Shown piece by piece: positions 23,281-32,346 of a stretch of 34,990 bases of DNA. Both the position numbers and the translations under genes were made by a program. A model generated the notes under the pieces. It searched no databases. It saw only the letters and a program-made list of their open reading frames with translations, and was not told the origin of the DNA. The first letter of the stretch is position 1. Each line of letters starts with the position of its first letter. This DNA comes from Hyphomicrobiales bacterium. GTDB taxonomy: Bacteria > Pseudomonadota > Alphaproteobacteria > Rhizobiales > Beijerinckiaceae. The stretch is taken from the NCBI GenBank assembly GCA_015655535.1, contig JAATEW010000200.1:1-34990 (forward strand), in the 5' to 3' direction.

Positions 23281-24588
23281 ATGTTTTTTCCTTTTAAAGT
23301 CTTTTTGCCCGTGATCGGCGCGCCGCTCGCCGGTTTGGCCTTGCTTGGCACGGTGGCCGCGGCCGAAGACCCCCAGCCAGCCTCGGGCCGTTTGGATCAG
23401 CTCCAAAGCCAAATCGAGGGATTGAAATCGAAACTTCAGAATCAATTCGCGCAAGGCTATGGCTACGGGCGTCCGCCCGGCAATGTCGGCGGTGCGCCGG
23501 ACGATTATTACGGCAACGGCCAATCTTACGGCAGCGGCGGTCAGCCGGCGCAAGACGCCGCCGGCCTCGACGTGCGGATGACCCATCTCGAAAATGAGAT
23601 CCGGCAGATCAACGGCCAAATCGAGCAAATGCAGTTCGCCGAACGTAAGCTTGAGGACGCATTGAAGAAATTCCAGCAGGACGTGGATTTCCGCTTTCAG
23701 GATATCGGCGGCCATGGCGGCAGCGCGCCACGGGCGCAGAAACGGACCGACGCCTCCGACGGCGACGCCGGCTTGCCGCCGAGCTCGAGCCCAAGCGCGA
23801 CGGCCAGCGCGGATCTGCCGCCGTCTTCTTTAGCAAGTCCTTCGTCAAGTCCTCTGCGGGGCCATCGCGGCGACGCTTTCGATCCGGCTTCCGACCCCAA
23901 TGCGCCAGGCGCGCCGCGCCAGCTCGGCAGCATTGCCTCGACCGCGACCGCTTTGCCGCCGCCCGAGTCGCAGCGCAGCGCATCGAACTATGGAACGCCA
24001 AGCATCATTGCCGAGGATGAAGCCGATCCGAATGCGCCGCTCGATCTCTCTTCGGGCCGGCGGCCGTCCCTGTCCTCGTCTACACCTGCCGGCGCCACGC
24101 CGGGCGTCGGAACCGCCGCGGTGCCGCGGCAAATCCCTTTGACGCCGCAGGCGCCGAGCGCGACACCGGCGACGACGCAGGTTGCGGCGATCCCTGCTGC
24201 CGCTTCGCCGAAAGACGAATTCGATTCGGCGCTCGGCTATTTCAAGCAGAAGGAATATGAGAACGCCGAAAAAAGCTTCTCGGCGTTCCTCCAGAAAAAT
24301 CCGAAAAGCCGGATGACGCCGGATGCGATCTATTATCTCGGCGAGACCTATTATCACCAACGTGGGCGAGAGCGCGAAGCCGCCGAGCAATATCTGAAAA
24401 TCTCGACGGATTATTCGACCTCCGGGCATGCGCCCGAGGCCATGCTGCGCCTCGGGCAATCCTTGATCGCCCTCCACGCCAAGGATCAGGCCTGTGCCGC
24501 TTTTGGCGAAGTGTCGAAGAAATATCCGAATGCCGCGAGCTGGGTGAAAAGCGGCGCCGAGAAGGGCGCCCAAGACGCCAAATGCTAG
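23281..24588 (+). CDS. cpoB: Tol-Pal associated periplasmic protein CpoB (YbgF)
   Basis: Links peptidoglycan synthesis with outer-membrane constriction at division. It has 435 residues. A signal peptide (about 1-27, ending TVAAA) precedes a first coiled-coil helix (RLDQLQSQIEGLKSKLQNQF), a Gly/Tyr/Gln-rich stretch and a second trimerisation-type coil (VRMTHLENEIRQINGQIEQM). A Pro/Ala/Ser linker of nearly 190 residues follows, and then the C-terminal TPR domain (about 315-432: FDSALGYFKQKEYENAEKSF, YYLGETYYHQRGREREAAEQ, ACAAFGEVSKKYPNA). The linker makes it longer than the usual ~260-330 residues. tolQRAB and pal are not beside it. It overlaps tilS by seven bases. Confidence 0.92.
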   Translation: MFFPFKVFLPVIGAPLAGLALLGTVAAAEDPQPASGRLDQLQSQIEGLKSKLQNQFAQGYGYGRPPGNVGGAPDDYYGNGQSYGSGGQPAQDAAGLDVRMTHLENEIRQINGQIEQMQFAERKLEDALKKFQQDVDFRFQDIGGHGGSAPRAQKRTDASDGDAGLPPSSSPSATASADLPPSSLASPSSSPLRGHRGDAFDPASDPNAPGAPRQLGSIASTATALPPPESQRSASNYGTPSIIAEDEADPNAPLDLSSGRRPSLSSSTPAGATPGVGTAAVPRQIPLTPQAPSATPATTQVAAIPAAASPKDEFDSALGYFKQKEYENAEKSFSAFLQKNPKSRMTPDAIYYLGETYYHQRGREREAAEQYLKISTDYSTSGHAPEAMLRLGQSLIALHAKDQACAAFGEVSKKYPNAASWVKSGAEKGAQDAKC

Positions 24589-25652
24589 AGCCGCTTCTTC
24601 CGCCGGGCGAACAGCGCCAGCGGGCTCCCGATAAGGAAGCCGCGCGGCAAAGCCCGGCGGTCGAGACGATCTTCTCAAGGTTGAAGCCGGCGAAGGCCAT
24701 TCTCCTCGCGGTCTCCGGCGGGCCGGATTCCGTCGCCTTGATGCTCATGGCGGCGGATTGGGCAAAATCGGGCGACGCGCCGCCCGTGCATGTGGCGACG
24801 GTCGATCATGGATTGCGGCCGGAGTCGCGTCATGAAGCCGAGCAGGTGGCGCTTTGGGCAAAGGCGCAAGGCCTGCCGCATCGCGTTCTTGTCTGGGACG
24901 GCGAGAAGCCGAAGTCCCGCATTCAGGAACGCGCCCGCGATGCCCGCTATGGGCTCTTATGCGCCTATGCCGCCGAGATCGGCGCCGATTGTCTCGTCAC
25001 CGCGCACCATGCCGACGATCAGGCGGAGACGATCTTGTTCCGCCTGCTGCGCGGCAGCGGACTTAAAGGTCTCGCCGGGATGGCTTTTGCCACGCCGCGC
25101 GGCGGCCTCACTCATATGCGGCCTTTGCTTGCTTGGACGAAGGACGATCTCATCGCGCTATGCCGCGACCGGAAACATATTTTCTTCGACGATCCGTCGA
25201 ACCGCAATCCGGCCTATGCACGGGCGCGATTGCGGCGCATTTCGGGCGTTCTGGCCGAAAACGGGCTCGATCGCGGAGCCTTGCTGAGACTTGGGGCCCG
25301 TGCCGCGCGCGCCGATGCTGCATTGCAAGCGCGCGCCGCGGCTTTGGCGGCAGGATTGCAAAATCTCGCCACGGAACCGGGCTTTGAAGCCGATATTTCG
25401 CCGCTTCGCTCGGAATCGGAAGAGATTCTGGGGCGGATTTTGGAGATCGTCATTCGGTCCGTGGCCGGCAAAGAGGTTCTTTTGCGGCTCGACCGGCTCG
25501 AATCCGCGAGCCTTGGTCTGCAAGCCGCGCTCGTCGGGGGTGAGCGCTTCTCGGCAACTCTCGGCGGCATGTCTTTACATCTCGATTTGAAGACCTACCT
25601 CTCCATTCGGCCGGAAGGCCCGCGCCGGCGCGGCCGGACACAGGGTGTGTGA
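24582..25652 (+). CDS. tilS: tRNA(Ile)-lysidine synthetase
   Basis: Uses ATP and lysine to convert the wobble cytidine of the AUA-reading isoleucine tRNA to lysidine; essential. It has 356 residues. The PP-loop SGGPDS is at 45-50, with VATVDHGLRPESRHEAEQVA, SRIQERARDARYGLL, VTAHHADDQAETILFRLLRGSG (quoted in part as TAHHADDQAET) and RPLLAWTKDDL following in the usual order. The C-terminal half is less conserved, as is common. The start ATG lies inside the cpoB stop region, and a GAGAAGGG about 17 bases upstream is distant. Placement between cpoB and ftsH is standard for Rhizobiales. Confidence 0.94.
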   Translation: MLEPLLPPGEQRQRAPDKEAARQSPAVETIFSRLKPAKAILLAVSGGPDSVALMLMAADWAKSGDAPPVHVATVDHGLRPESRHEAEQVALWAKAQGLPHRVLVWDGEKPKSRIQERARDARYGLLCAYAAEIGADCLVTAHHADDQAETILFRLLRGSGLKGLAGMAFATPRGGLTHMRPLLAWTKDDLIALCRDRKHIFFDDPSNRNPAYARARLRRISGVLAENGLDRGALLRLGARAARADAALQARAAALAAGLQNLATEPGFEADISPLRSESEEILGRILEIVIRSVAGKEVLLRLDRLESASLGLQAALVGGERFSATLGGMSLHLDLKTYLSIRPEGPRRRGRTQGV

Positions 25653-25737
25653 GCTTCGAAGCAACCGAAAAATGGCATAAATCGTTCACGCTGATCCGCG
25701 ATTTGTGCACCTCCTCCGTGGCGTGGAACGAGGTCTC

Positions 25738-25766
25738 TTGGCAAGGCGGCTCGCGAAGCTTACATT
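25738..25766 (+). promoter_or_regulatory. Candidate ftsH promoter
   Basis: TTGGCA (25738-25743), a 17-base spacer and TACATT (25761-25766) match the housekeeping pattern in nine of twelve positions. A second AT-rich TATAAA lies at 25768-25773. The site is about 80 bases before the ftsH ATG in the 195-base gap after tilS, so ftsH can probably be transcribed independently of cpoB-tilS. The CTTG at 25737-25740 could also suit a heat-shock sigma factor, but its -10 is not convincing. Confidence 0.4.
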
Positions 25767-25847
25767 GTATAAAATGCGCGGATTTAAGCGCTTCTTTCAT
25801 CAAGCCTCGATACGAAATGGATCGGTCCGGCTTGCTACGGGATCAAG

Positions 25848-27776
<1,929 letters not shown>

Positions 27777-27797
27777 AGCGGCAACCATCAATCAAAG

Positions 27798-27822
27798 GCC
27801 CGGCGCGTTGCCGGGCTTTTTT
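27798..27822 (+). terminator. Rho-independent terminator of ftsH
   Basis: GCCCGGC (27798-27804) pairs perfectly with GCCGGGC (27810-27816) over the loop GCGTT and is followed directly by six T. It lies 21 bases after the ftsH stop and separates ftsH from the toxin-antitoxin pair. Confidence 0.92.
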
Positions 27823-27833
27823 ATGCCTGAGAA

Positions 27834-27868
27834 TTGAAATGGACCAATCAATGGTTTAAATTTGATTT
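27834..27868 (+). promoter_or_regulatory. Promoter of the Phd/VapC pair, leaderless arrangement
   Basis: TTGAAA (27834-27839), a 17-base spacer and TAAATT (27857-27862) are followed after six bases by the antitoxin ATG at 27869, with no ribosome site. TAAAT (27857-27861) and ATTTA (27865-27869) form a short palindrome across the presumed start of transcription, and ACCA/TGGT arms lie in the spacer. Both are possible autoregulatory sites. Confidence 0.55.
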
Positions 27869-28126
27869 ATGCGTATTTCCGTAACAGACGCCAAAGGCCA
27901 ATTGACCGATTTAGTCCGCCGCGCTGAGGCGGGGGACGAGGTCATTCTTACGCGCCACGGCCAACCCACCGTGCGACTCGTGCCAGTTCAGACCGAGCAG
28001 AGTCGCGAGGAACGCCGGAAGTTTCTGGAGGCAATACGTGCTGAAGGGGCAGCGAAGGCGACACCGGGTCCAAGCGCCGCGCGCAGCCAAGATTTTCTCT
28101 ACGGTGAAGACGGCTTGCCTGAGTGA
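27869..28126 (+). CDS. Phd/YefM family antitoxin
   Basis: An 85-residue antitoxin. The Phd fold is clear in MRISVTDAKGQLTDLVRRAE and AGDEVILTRHGQPTVRLVPV. The C-terminal half is charged and disordered-looking, ending SQDFLYGEDGLPE, which is the usual VapC-wrapping tail of these antitoxins. The Phd domain dimer should bind its own promoter. Its TGA overlaps the toxin's GTG start as GTGA, which couples translation of the toxin to the antitoxin. No ribosome site precedes the ATG. Confidence 0.92.
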   Translation: MRISVTDAKGQLTDLVRRAEAGDEVILTRHGQPTVRLVPVQTEQSREERRKFLEAIRAEGAAKATPGPSAARSQDFLYGEDGLPE

Positions 28127-28506
28127 TTGCCGTCGATACCTCGGCCCTTATGGCTATGGTTCTCGATGAGCCACGGGCCGAGGCCTGCACTCAGATACTT
28201 CAAGGCGAAACCAGGATTATAATTTCTGCCGCGACGATCGCTGAAGCGTTGATCGTCGCCGGGCGACGCCATGTCGGAGAGGTGATGGCGCGTTTAATCG
28301 AGGGCTTGCGGCCTGAGATTGTGCCGGTCACACCGGAATTCGCGCATCACGTAGCGCAAGCTCATGCGACATGGGGGAAGAGCATGCATGCCGCGCGCCT
28401 GAATTTCGGCGACTGTTTCTCATATGTGGCGGCCAAGGAATATGCTTGCCCGCTTCTCTTCATTGGCAATGATTTTTCAAAGACCGATGTCGAGCGGGTT
28501 CTTTAG
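28123..28506 (+). CDS. vapC: VapC-type PIN-domain toxin
   Basis: A 127-residue PIN-domain ribonuclease. The acidic catalytic residues are in place: D5 in VDTSALMAMV, E42 in ISAATIAEALIV, and an aspartate pair position in NFGDCFSYVAAKE (D about 100) and GNDFSKTD (D about 118). Such toxins cut tRNA or rRNA. It starts with GTG inside the antitoxin stop. The final TAG at 28504-28506 shares its last base with the stem of the hairpin that follows. Confidence 0.93.
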   Translation: MIAVDTSALMAMVLDEPRAEACTQILQGETRIIISAATIAEALIVAGRRHVGEVMARLIEGLRPEIVPVTPEFAHHVAQAHATWGKSMHAARLNFGDCFSYVAAKEYACPLLFIGNDFSKTDVERVL

Positions 28507-28553
28507 ATCACGATGATTTTGGATGGAAACATCCAAAATCATAAAACGTGATC
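28506..28553. repeat. Long bulged hairpin directly at the vapC stop codon
   Basis: GATCACG (28506-28512) pairs with CGTGATC (28547-28553). Inside it ATGATTTTGGATG (28513-28525) pairs with CATCCAAAATCAT (28530-28542) over a GAAA tetraloop, giving 20 base pairs with one four-A bulge. It resembles an abundant intergenic palindrome of Beijerinckiaceae-type genomes. It could protect the vapC mRNA 3' end or slow transcription. Confidence 0.75.
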
Positions 28554-28567
28554 GATCTCATTTAACG

Positions 28568-28683
28568 TAGAGCGGGATGCGAGCATATCATATCAGGCTT
28601 GCCTGATATGATAACTTCAAGAGGCCCCATCTCGGCAACAGCCGAGATGGGCTACCGCTCACACTTTTCCTTATCCCGCTCTA
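28568..28683. repeat. 116-base MITE-like element folding as a three-way junction
   Basis: The outer arms TAGAGCGGGAT (28568-28578) and ATCCCGCTCTA (28673-28683) are perfect 11-base inverted repeats. Inside are two independent perfect hairpins: TATCATATCAGG with CCTGATATGATA (28586-28613, loop CTTG) and CCCATCTCGGC with GCCGAGATGGG (28626-28651, loop AACA). The right outer arm, read on the minus strand, begins with the TAG stop codon of the TPR-methyltransferase. No transposase is present. Confidence 0.75.
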
Positions 28684-30171
28684 AATGCGCTCGAACAGCA
28701 TCAGGGCCCCATCGACCGGGCGATTGGCTTCGAGCCGGATCATGGTTGGCTCCTGCCGCAGCAGCACGAAATCGCCGCGTCCCAGATCCTCGATATACCC
28801 AGGCCGATGCGCGAAGCGGCCGGAAGGCAGCAGCCGGTAGGCCGCGTCATCCGTGGTTTCGATCGTCAGCGCAAGCAGGCCGCCCGGCGGCAGCAATCGC
28901 GCGGCATGGCGCAACAAGAGCGCAAGATCGCCGACATAAATCAGAAAATCGGCCGCGAAGATGAGATCGAAGCCGCGCTCCTGCTGCGCCAGATAGGCTA
29001 TGGCCTCCGACGCAACCAGACGATCGTAGGCCTGCCGGGCGGCGGCTTTTTCGAGCATGCGGGAAGAAATATCGACTCCCGTGAGAATCCGTCCAGGCCG
29101 TTTCAAGAGCGGCCCCGCAAGTCCGGTCCCGCAGCCGAGATCGAGAATAGATGTGAGCGGCCTGTCGTGCTTGGCGAGAAGTGCGTGAAGCTTTTCAGGC
29201 CCATGATAGTCGAGCACGTCGACAAGCTGTTTATCGAACGTCTCCGCGAATTTGTCGAAATAGGAGATGACGTAATCGTCTGGCGCGCGGTCCATCGGCT
29301 GTTGCCGCAAGGCCGCGAGAAGATGGGCCTGAATCGGATCGTCTGGCTTTCGAGCCTGCAGCGCTTCGCCGAGACGAATGGCGGCCGCGAGATAGCCGTA
29401 ACCGCTCAAAATATGAAAGCTGTCACGGGTGAGCTTGTCTTCGTCTTCGGGCGCGCCGCCAGCGGCCTCTCCATAGGCCGCCATCGCGTCTTCAAGCGAG
29501 CCGTCGAGCATGGTTTCGAGAAAGCGCGCGTGGCCAAATTTGTGCCGCAGCGATGGATCGTCCGGCTGGCGCCGCACCGCCTCGGTGAAGGTCTGCGCCG
29601 CGCCTGGGAAATCGCCGAGATTGAAGCGGGCCTGTGCCAGACATGTGTGGACCGCCGGGCTTTCGGCACCGGCCGCCACCGCGTCGCTCAGACAGCGTTC
29701 GGCCTCGGCGTAGCGCTTGGTCCGGGTATAAAGCAGGCCGAGGCTGACCACGGCTTCGGCCGAATTCGGATCGCATTGCAAGGCATTCAGAAAGGCTTCT
29801 TCTGCAACGCCCGTGTCGGGCTCCGTGCTGTGGATCGTGCCGAGCATCAGCCAATCGGTCGATTGCGTCGGATCGCGGCTGAGCGCGCTTTGAATGCAAC
29901 TCGCGGCCTCGGCCCGGTGACCGGCGGCGAAGAGAACGCCGCCGAGGCCGCTCCAGAGAGGCGCCTCCGCGGGCGAAAGGCTGACGGCGCCCGCCAGCAT
30001 TTGTGTCGCGGGGCCGAGATCGCCCTGCTGCCAAAGTAAAAGCCCCATATGGCGCAGGGCTTTGACGGGCTCGCCATAGCGTTCGAACATGGCCTCGAGC
30101 CGCGGATGCTCAATGCGCCATTTGGGCAAGATCGCGAATACCTGCTCTGGCGACGGAAGCTCCATGTCCAT
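28681..30171 (-). CDS. Long TPR-containing SAM-dependent methyltransferase
   Basis: A 496-residue protein. At least six TPR-like units fill about residues 25-290 (e.g. ALRHMGLLLWQQGDLGPATQ, AVVSLGLLYTRTKRYAEAER, ARFNLGDFPGAAQTFTEAVR). The linker YFDKFAETFDKQLVDVLDY (about 304-322) is followed by a class I methyltransferase with motif I DLGCGTG at about 344-350, GVDISSRML and AADFLIYVGDL. It is a paralogue of the 2877-3803 protein with a much longer TPR part. ATG 30171 was chosen because AGAGGGATC precedes it; an upstream GTG would add 27 residues without a site. It lies downstream of two membrane acyltransferases in the same direction (122-base gap). The substrate is unknown; a surface glycan or its protein partner is possible. 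Confidence 0.87.
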   Translation of the reverse strand: MDMELPSPEQVFAILPKWRIEHPRLEAMFERYGEPVKALRHMGLLLWQQGDLGPATQMLAGAVSLSPAEAPLWSGLGGVLFAAGHRAEAASCIQSALSRDPTQSTDWLMLGTIHSTEPDTGVAEEAFLNALQCDPNSAEAVVSLGLLYTRTKRYAEAERCLSDAVAAGAESPAVHTCLAQARFNLGDFPGAAQTFTEAVRRQPDDPSLRHKFGHARFLETMLDGSLEDAMAAYGEAAGGAPEDEDKLTRDSFHILSGYGYLAAAIRLGEALQARKPDDPIQAHLLAALRQQPMDRAPDDYVISYFDKFAETFDKQLVDVLDYHGPEKLHALLAKHDRPLTSILDLGCGTGLAGPLLKRPGRILTGVDISSRMLEKAAARQAYDRLVASEAIAYLAQQERGFDLIFAADFLIYVGDLALLLRHAARLLPPGGLLALTIETTDDAAYRLLPSGRFAHRPGYIEDLGRGDFVLLRQEPTMIRLEANRPVDGALMLFERI

Positions 30172-30293
30172 GCTGATCCCTCTCATCAGCGCAGGCGCGG
30201 AGGCGCCCTCTCGAAGCGGTTTCGTGTCGATTCGAAATCTATCAGAGAGCACCAGAGTCGCGGCCGAAATGCAAACCGGCGGACTGGAGACTT

Positions 30294-32300
30294 CTAACGG
30301 GCTGCCTGCGCGAGGCCCGTGACCGCATTGAGAAAGTCGAAGCGCGAACTCCTCACCGCGTCGGCGCGGTAATGGATCGTATCGACGAAGAGGGAGACGC
30401 CCTCGGGATCGACCGTCATGCAGCGGCGCGCGTCGCAGAGATAGGGGAGCGGATCGACGAAGGTCGCTCCCACCGTCTCGGCCATCGCCTTCAGGCGGCT
30501 CTTGATCACCCCGATGCGGGTTTCGAACGCGATTCGGTCGACGAATTCCACGTCATCGGTCGGGCGCCCGAAAAATTTCCGCTTCGCAAGTTCGATCGGC
30601 ACGTCGAAACGGCCGAAAGGCGTCGAGCTGATGATGACCAGTTCCAGTCCGCTCTTTTTCAAAGCGGTCAGGCGGCGGGTCGTGCGCGCAAAGACCGCGT
30701 CGAGATGCTCCGAAATCTCGGACGGCGTTAAATTGGCCACGCAGCTTCCATCGTCGAGAAAGCAAAAGGGGCTGTCGAAGCGATAAAAATATTCGGACCA
30801 GTTCGAAATCAGCACGACACGGCGATAGCCGCCGGTTTCAGCGAAATCGAGGGCCTTTTCGACGAAGGGTGCGCAATTGAAGGGTCCGTCATTGCGCTCG
30901 ATGCCGAGCAGCGCCGGACAGCCGGGGGCCGCCAGGAAGGTGAAGGATCGGCTGTCGTTCAGAGCCGCCGCATCCGTGAAGCGCGGATATAATTGCATGG
31001 CGAAGGAATCGCCGATGAATAAAATATCCGGCTTGTCCGCACCGGCGCGGCAAGGCCTGAGGGCTCCGTCCGAGCCCGCCCCCGCGCAACGCCCTGGATA
31101 GGTCCAATCGGCTATGGCCCGGTCATAGACTTCAAACGCATGCAGGCCGTCAGGGATTCGTCCAGCAAGGCCATGGCTGGCGGCGATGACGCCCGCGAAC
31201 ATAAGGATGAGCGCGAAAGCGCCGATGTTGCCGCCGATCTGAAGCCGGCGCTGCAGGCCTGGGGATAATTTTGGATAATATGTCCAAAGATAATATCCGA
31301 GACCGAGCAGGGCGGCCGCGATCGCAGCTTCGCCGATGATTTTGAAAACGGGAAGATCTCCGAAATCGATCAGCGGCGTTTTATCGAAGCCGAGATAATG
31401 CCAGGCGACGATGAGCGGCCAGTGCCAGAGGTAGATCGAATAGGACCAAGCGCCCAGAAATCCGGTCACGGGGTTTGCAAATAGGACTGTCCCGGTTTGC
31501 CGCGCAACAATGACGAGGCAGGTGCCCAATACGGGAATGATGGCCCAATAATAGGGCCAGGGCCTGTGCGCGTCGAAAGTCAAACAGGCAATGAGAATGA
31601 GCGCGAGCCCCGCGATAAAAAGAACGAGGCTCAGTCTTTTATCGCTTGGGGCCTTGTCGAATTGCAGGGCGACAAGGCCGCCCGCCAGCATTTCCCAGGC
31701 CCGGAACGGCAACAGATAAAATGTCGATGCCGGGTGCTCCTTGGAAAAGGCGACGCAGGCCGCGAGCGACAAAGTCGTAAGCGACCAAATGACGATCAGG
31801 CGCCATCTCTGTGCGGCCACGAAGCGATTGAGCGCCATCAGGATGAGCGGGTAGATCAGATAGAATTGCCATTCGACAGAAAGGCTCCAGGTGTGCAGAA
31901 GCCATTTGGTAGAACTTGTCGTGTCGAAATAGCCCGTTGCTTCCCAGAAACGGAAATTTGAAAAAAACAGAAGTGCTGAGACGCCCGTCGAACCGAGCTT
32001 TTGATAGTTGTAGAGATCGATGAAAAAATAGCCGAAGACGAACAGGCCGAAGATCATCCCGTAGAGCGGCGGCACGATGCGCCTGGCGCGATCGCGGTAG
32101 AAGCCGATGAGGCCGAAGCTGCCCTTCGCCATTCTGCGGGTGATGATGAGGGTCATCAGATAGCCGGAGATGACGAAGAAAACATCGACCCCGGCAAATC
32201 CGCCGGGAACGAAACTCAGCTTTAAATGGAAGAGAACGACGGCTGTCACCGCAAGGGCGCGGAGGCCATTGATGTCGGCTCTAAATCGGACTTCAGCCAT
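30294..32300 (-). CDS. Membrane acyltransferase with C-terminal SGNH domain (OafB-like), copy 2 of a tandem pair
   Basis: A 668-residue acyltransferase-3/SGNH fusion. The membrane part (about 1-375, ten or more helices) has the expected active histidine H25 in LFHLK, FFVISGYLM, RARRIVPP and LLHTWSLSVEWQFYLIYP. The C-terminal periplasmic SGNH hydrolase-like domain has block I FIGDS (S432), an asparagine in block III (LISN, N500) and the D640/H643 pair in VDTIHY. Relatives O-acetylate lipopolysaccharide, exopolysaccharide or peptidoglycan, the membrane part passing acetyl across to the SGNH domain. The catalytic residues look intact. It follows its paralogue by 46 bases. No clear ribosome site precedes ATG 32300. 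Confidence 0.92.
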   Translation of the reverse strand: MAEVRFRADINGLRALAVTAVVLFHLKLSFVPGGFAGVDVFFVISGYLMTLIITRRMAKGSFGLIGFYRDRARRIVPPLYGMIFGLFVFGYFFIDLYNYQKLGSTGVSALLFFSNFRFWEATGYFDTTSSTKWLLHTWSLSVEWQFYLIYPLILMALNRFVAAQRWRLIVIWSLTTLSLAACVAFSKEHPASTFYLLPFRAWEMLAGGLVALQFDKAPSDKRLSLVLFIAGLALILIACLTFDAHRPWPYYWAIIPVLGTCLVIVARQTGTVLFANPVTGFLGAWSYSIYLWHWPLIVAWHYLGFDKTPLIDFGDLPVFKIIGEAAIAAALLGLGYYLWTYYPKLSPGLQRRLQIGGNIGAFALILMFAGVIAASHGLAGRIPDGLHAFEVYDRAIADWTYPGRCAGAGSDGALRPCRAGADKPDILFIGDSFAMQLYPRFTDAAALNDSRSFTFLAAPGCPALLGIERNDGPFNCAPFVEKALDFAETGGYRRVVLISNWSEYFYRFDSPFCFLDDGSCVANLTPSEISEHLDAVFARTTRRLTALKKSGLELVIISSTPFGRFDVPIELAKRKFFGRPTDDVEFVDRIAFETRIGVIKSRLKAMAETVGATFVDPLPYLCDARRCMTVDPEGVSLFVDTIHYRADAVRSSRFDFLNAVTGLAQAAR

Positions 32301-32346
32301 TACGCATGGCCCGCCGTGGCAAGTTCATTGCGGTTCCAGACATGCT

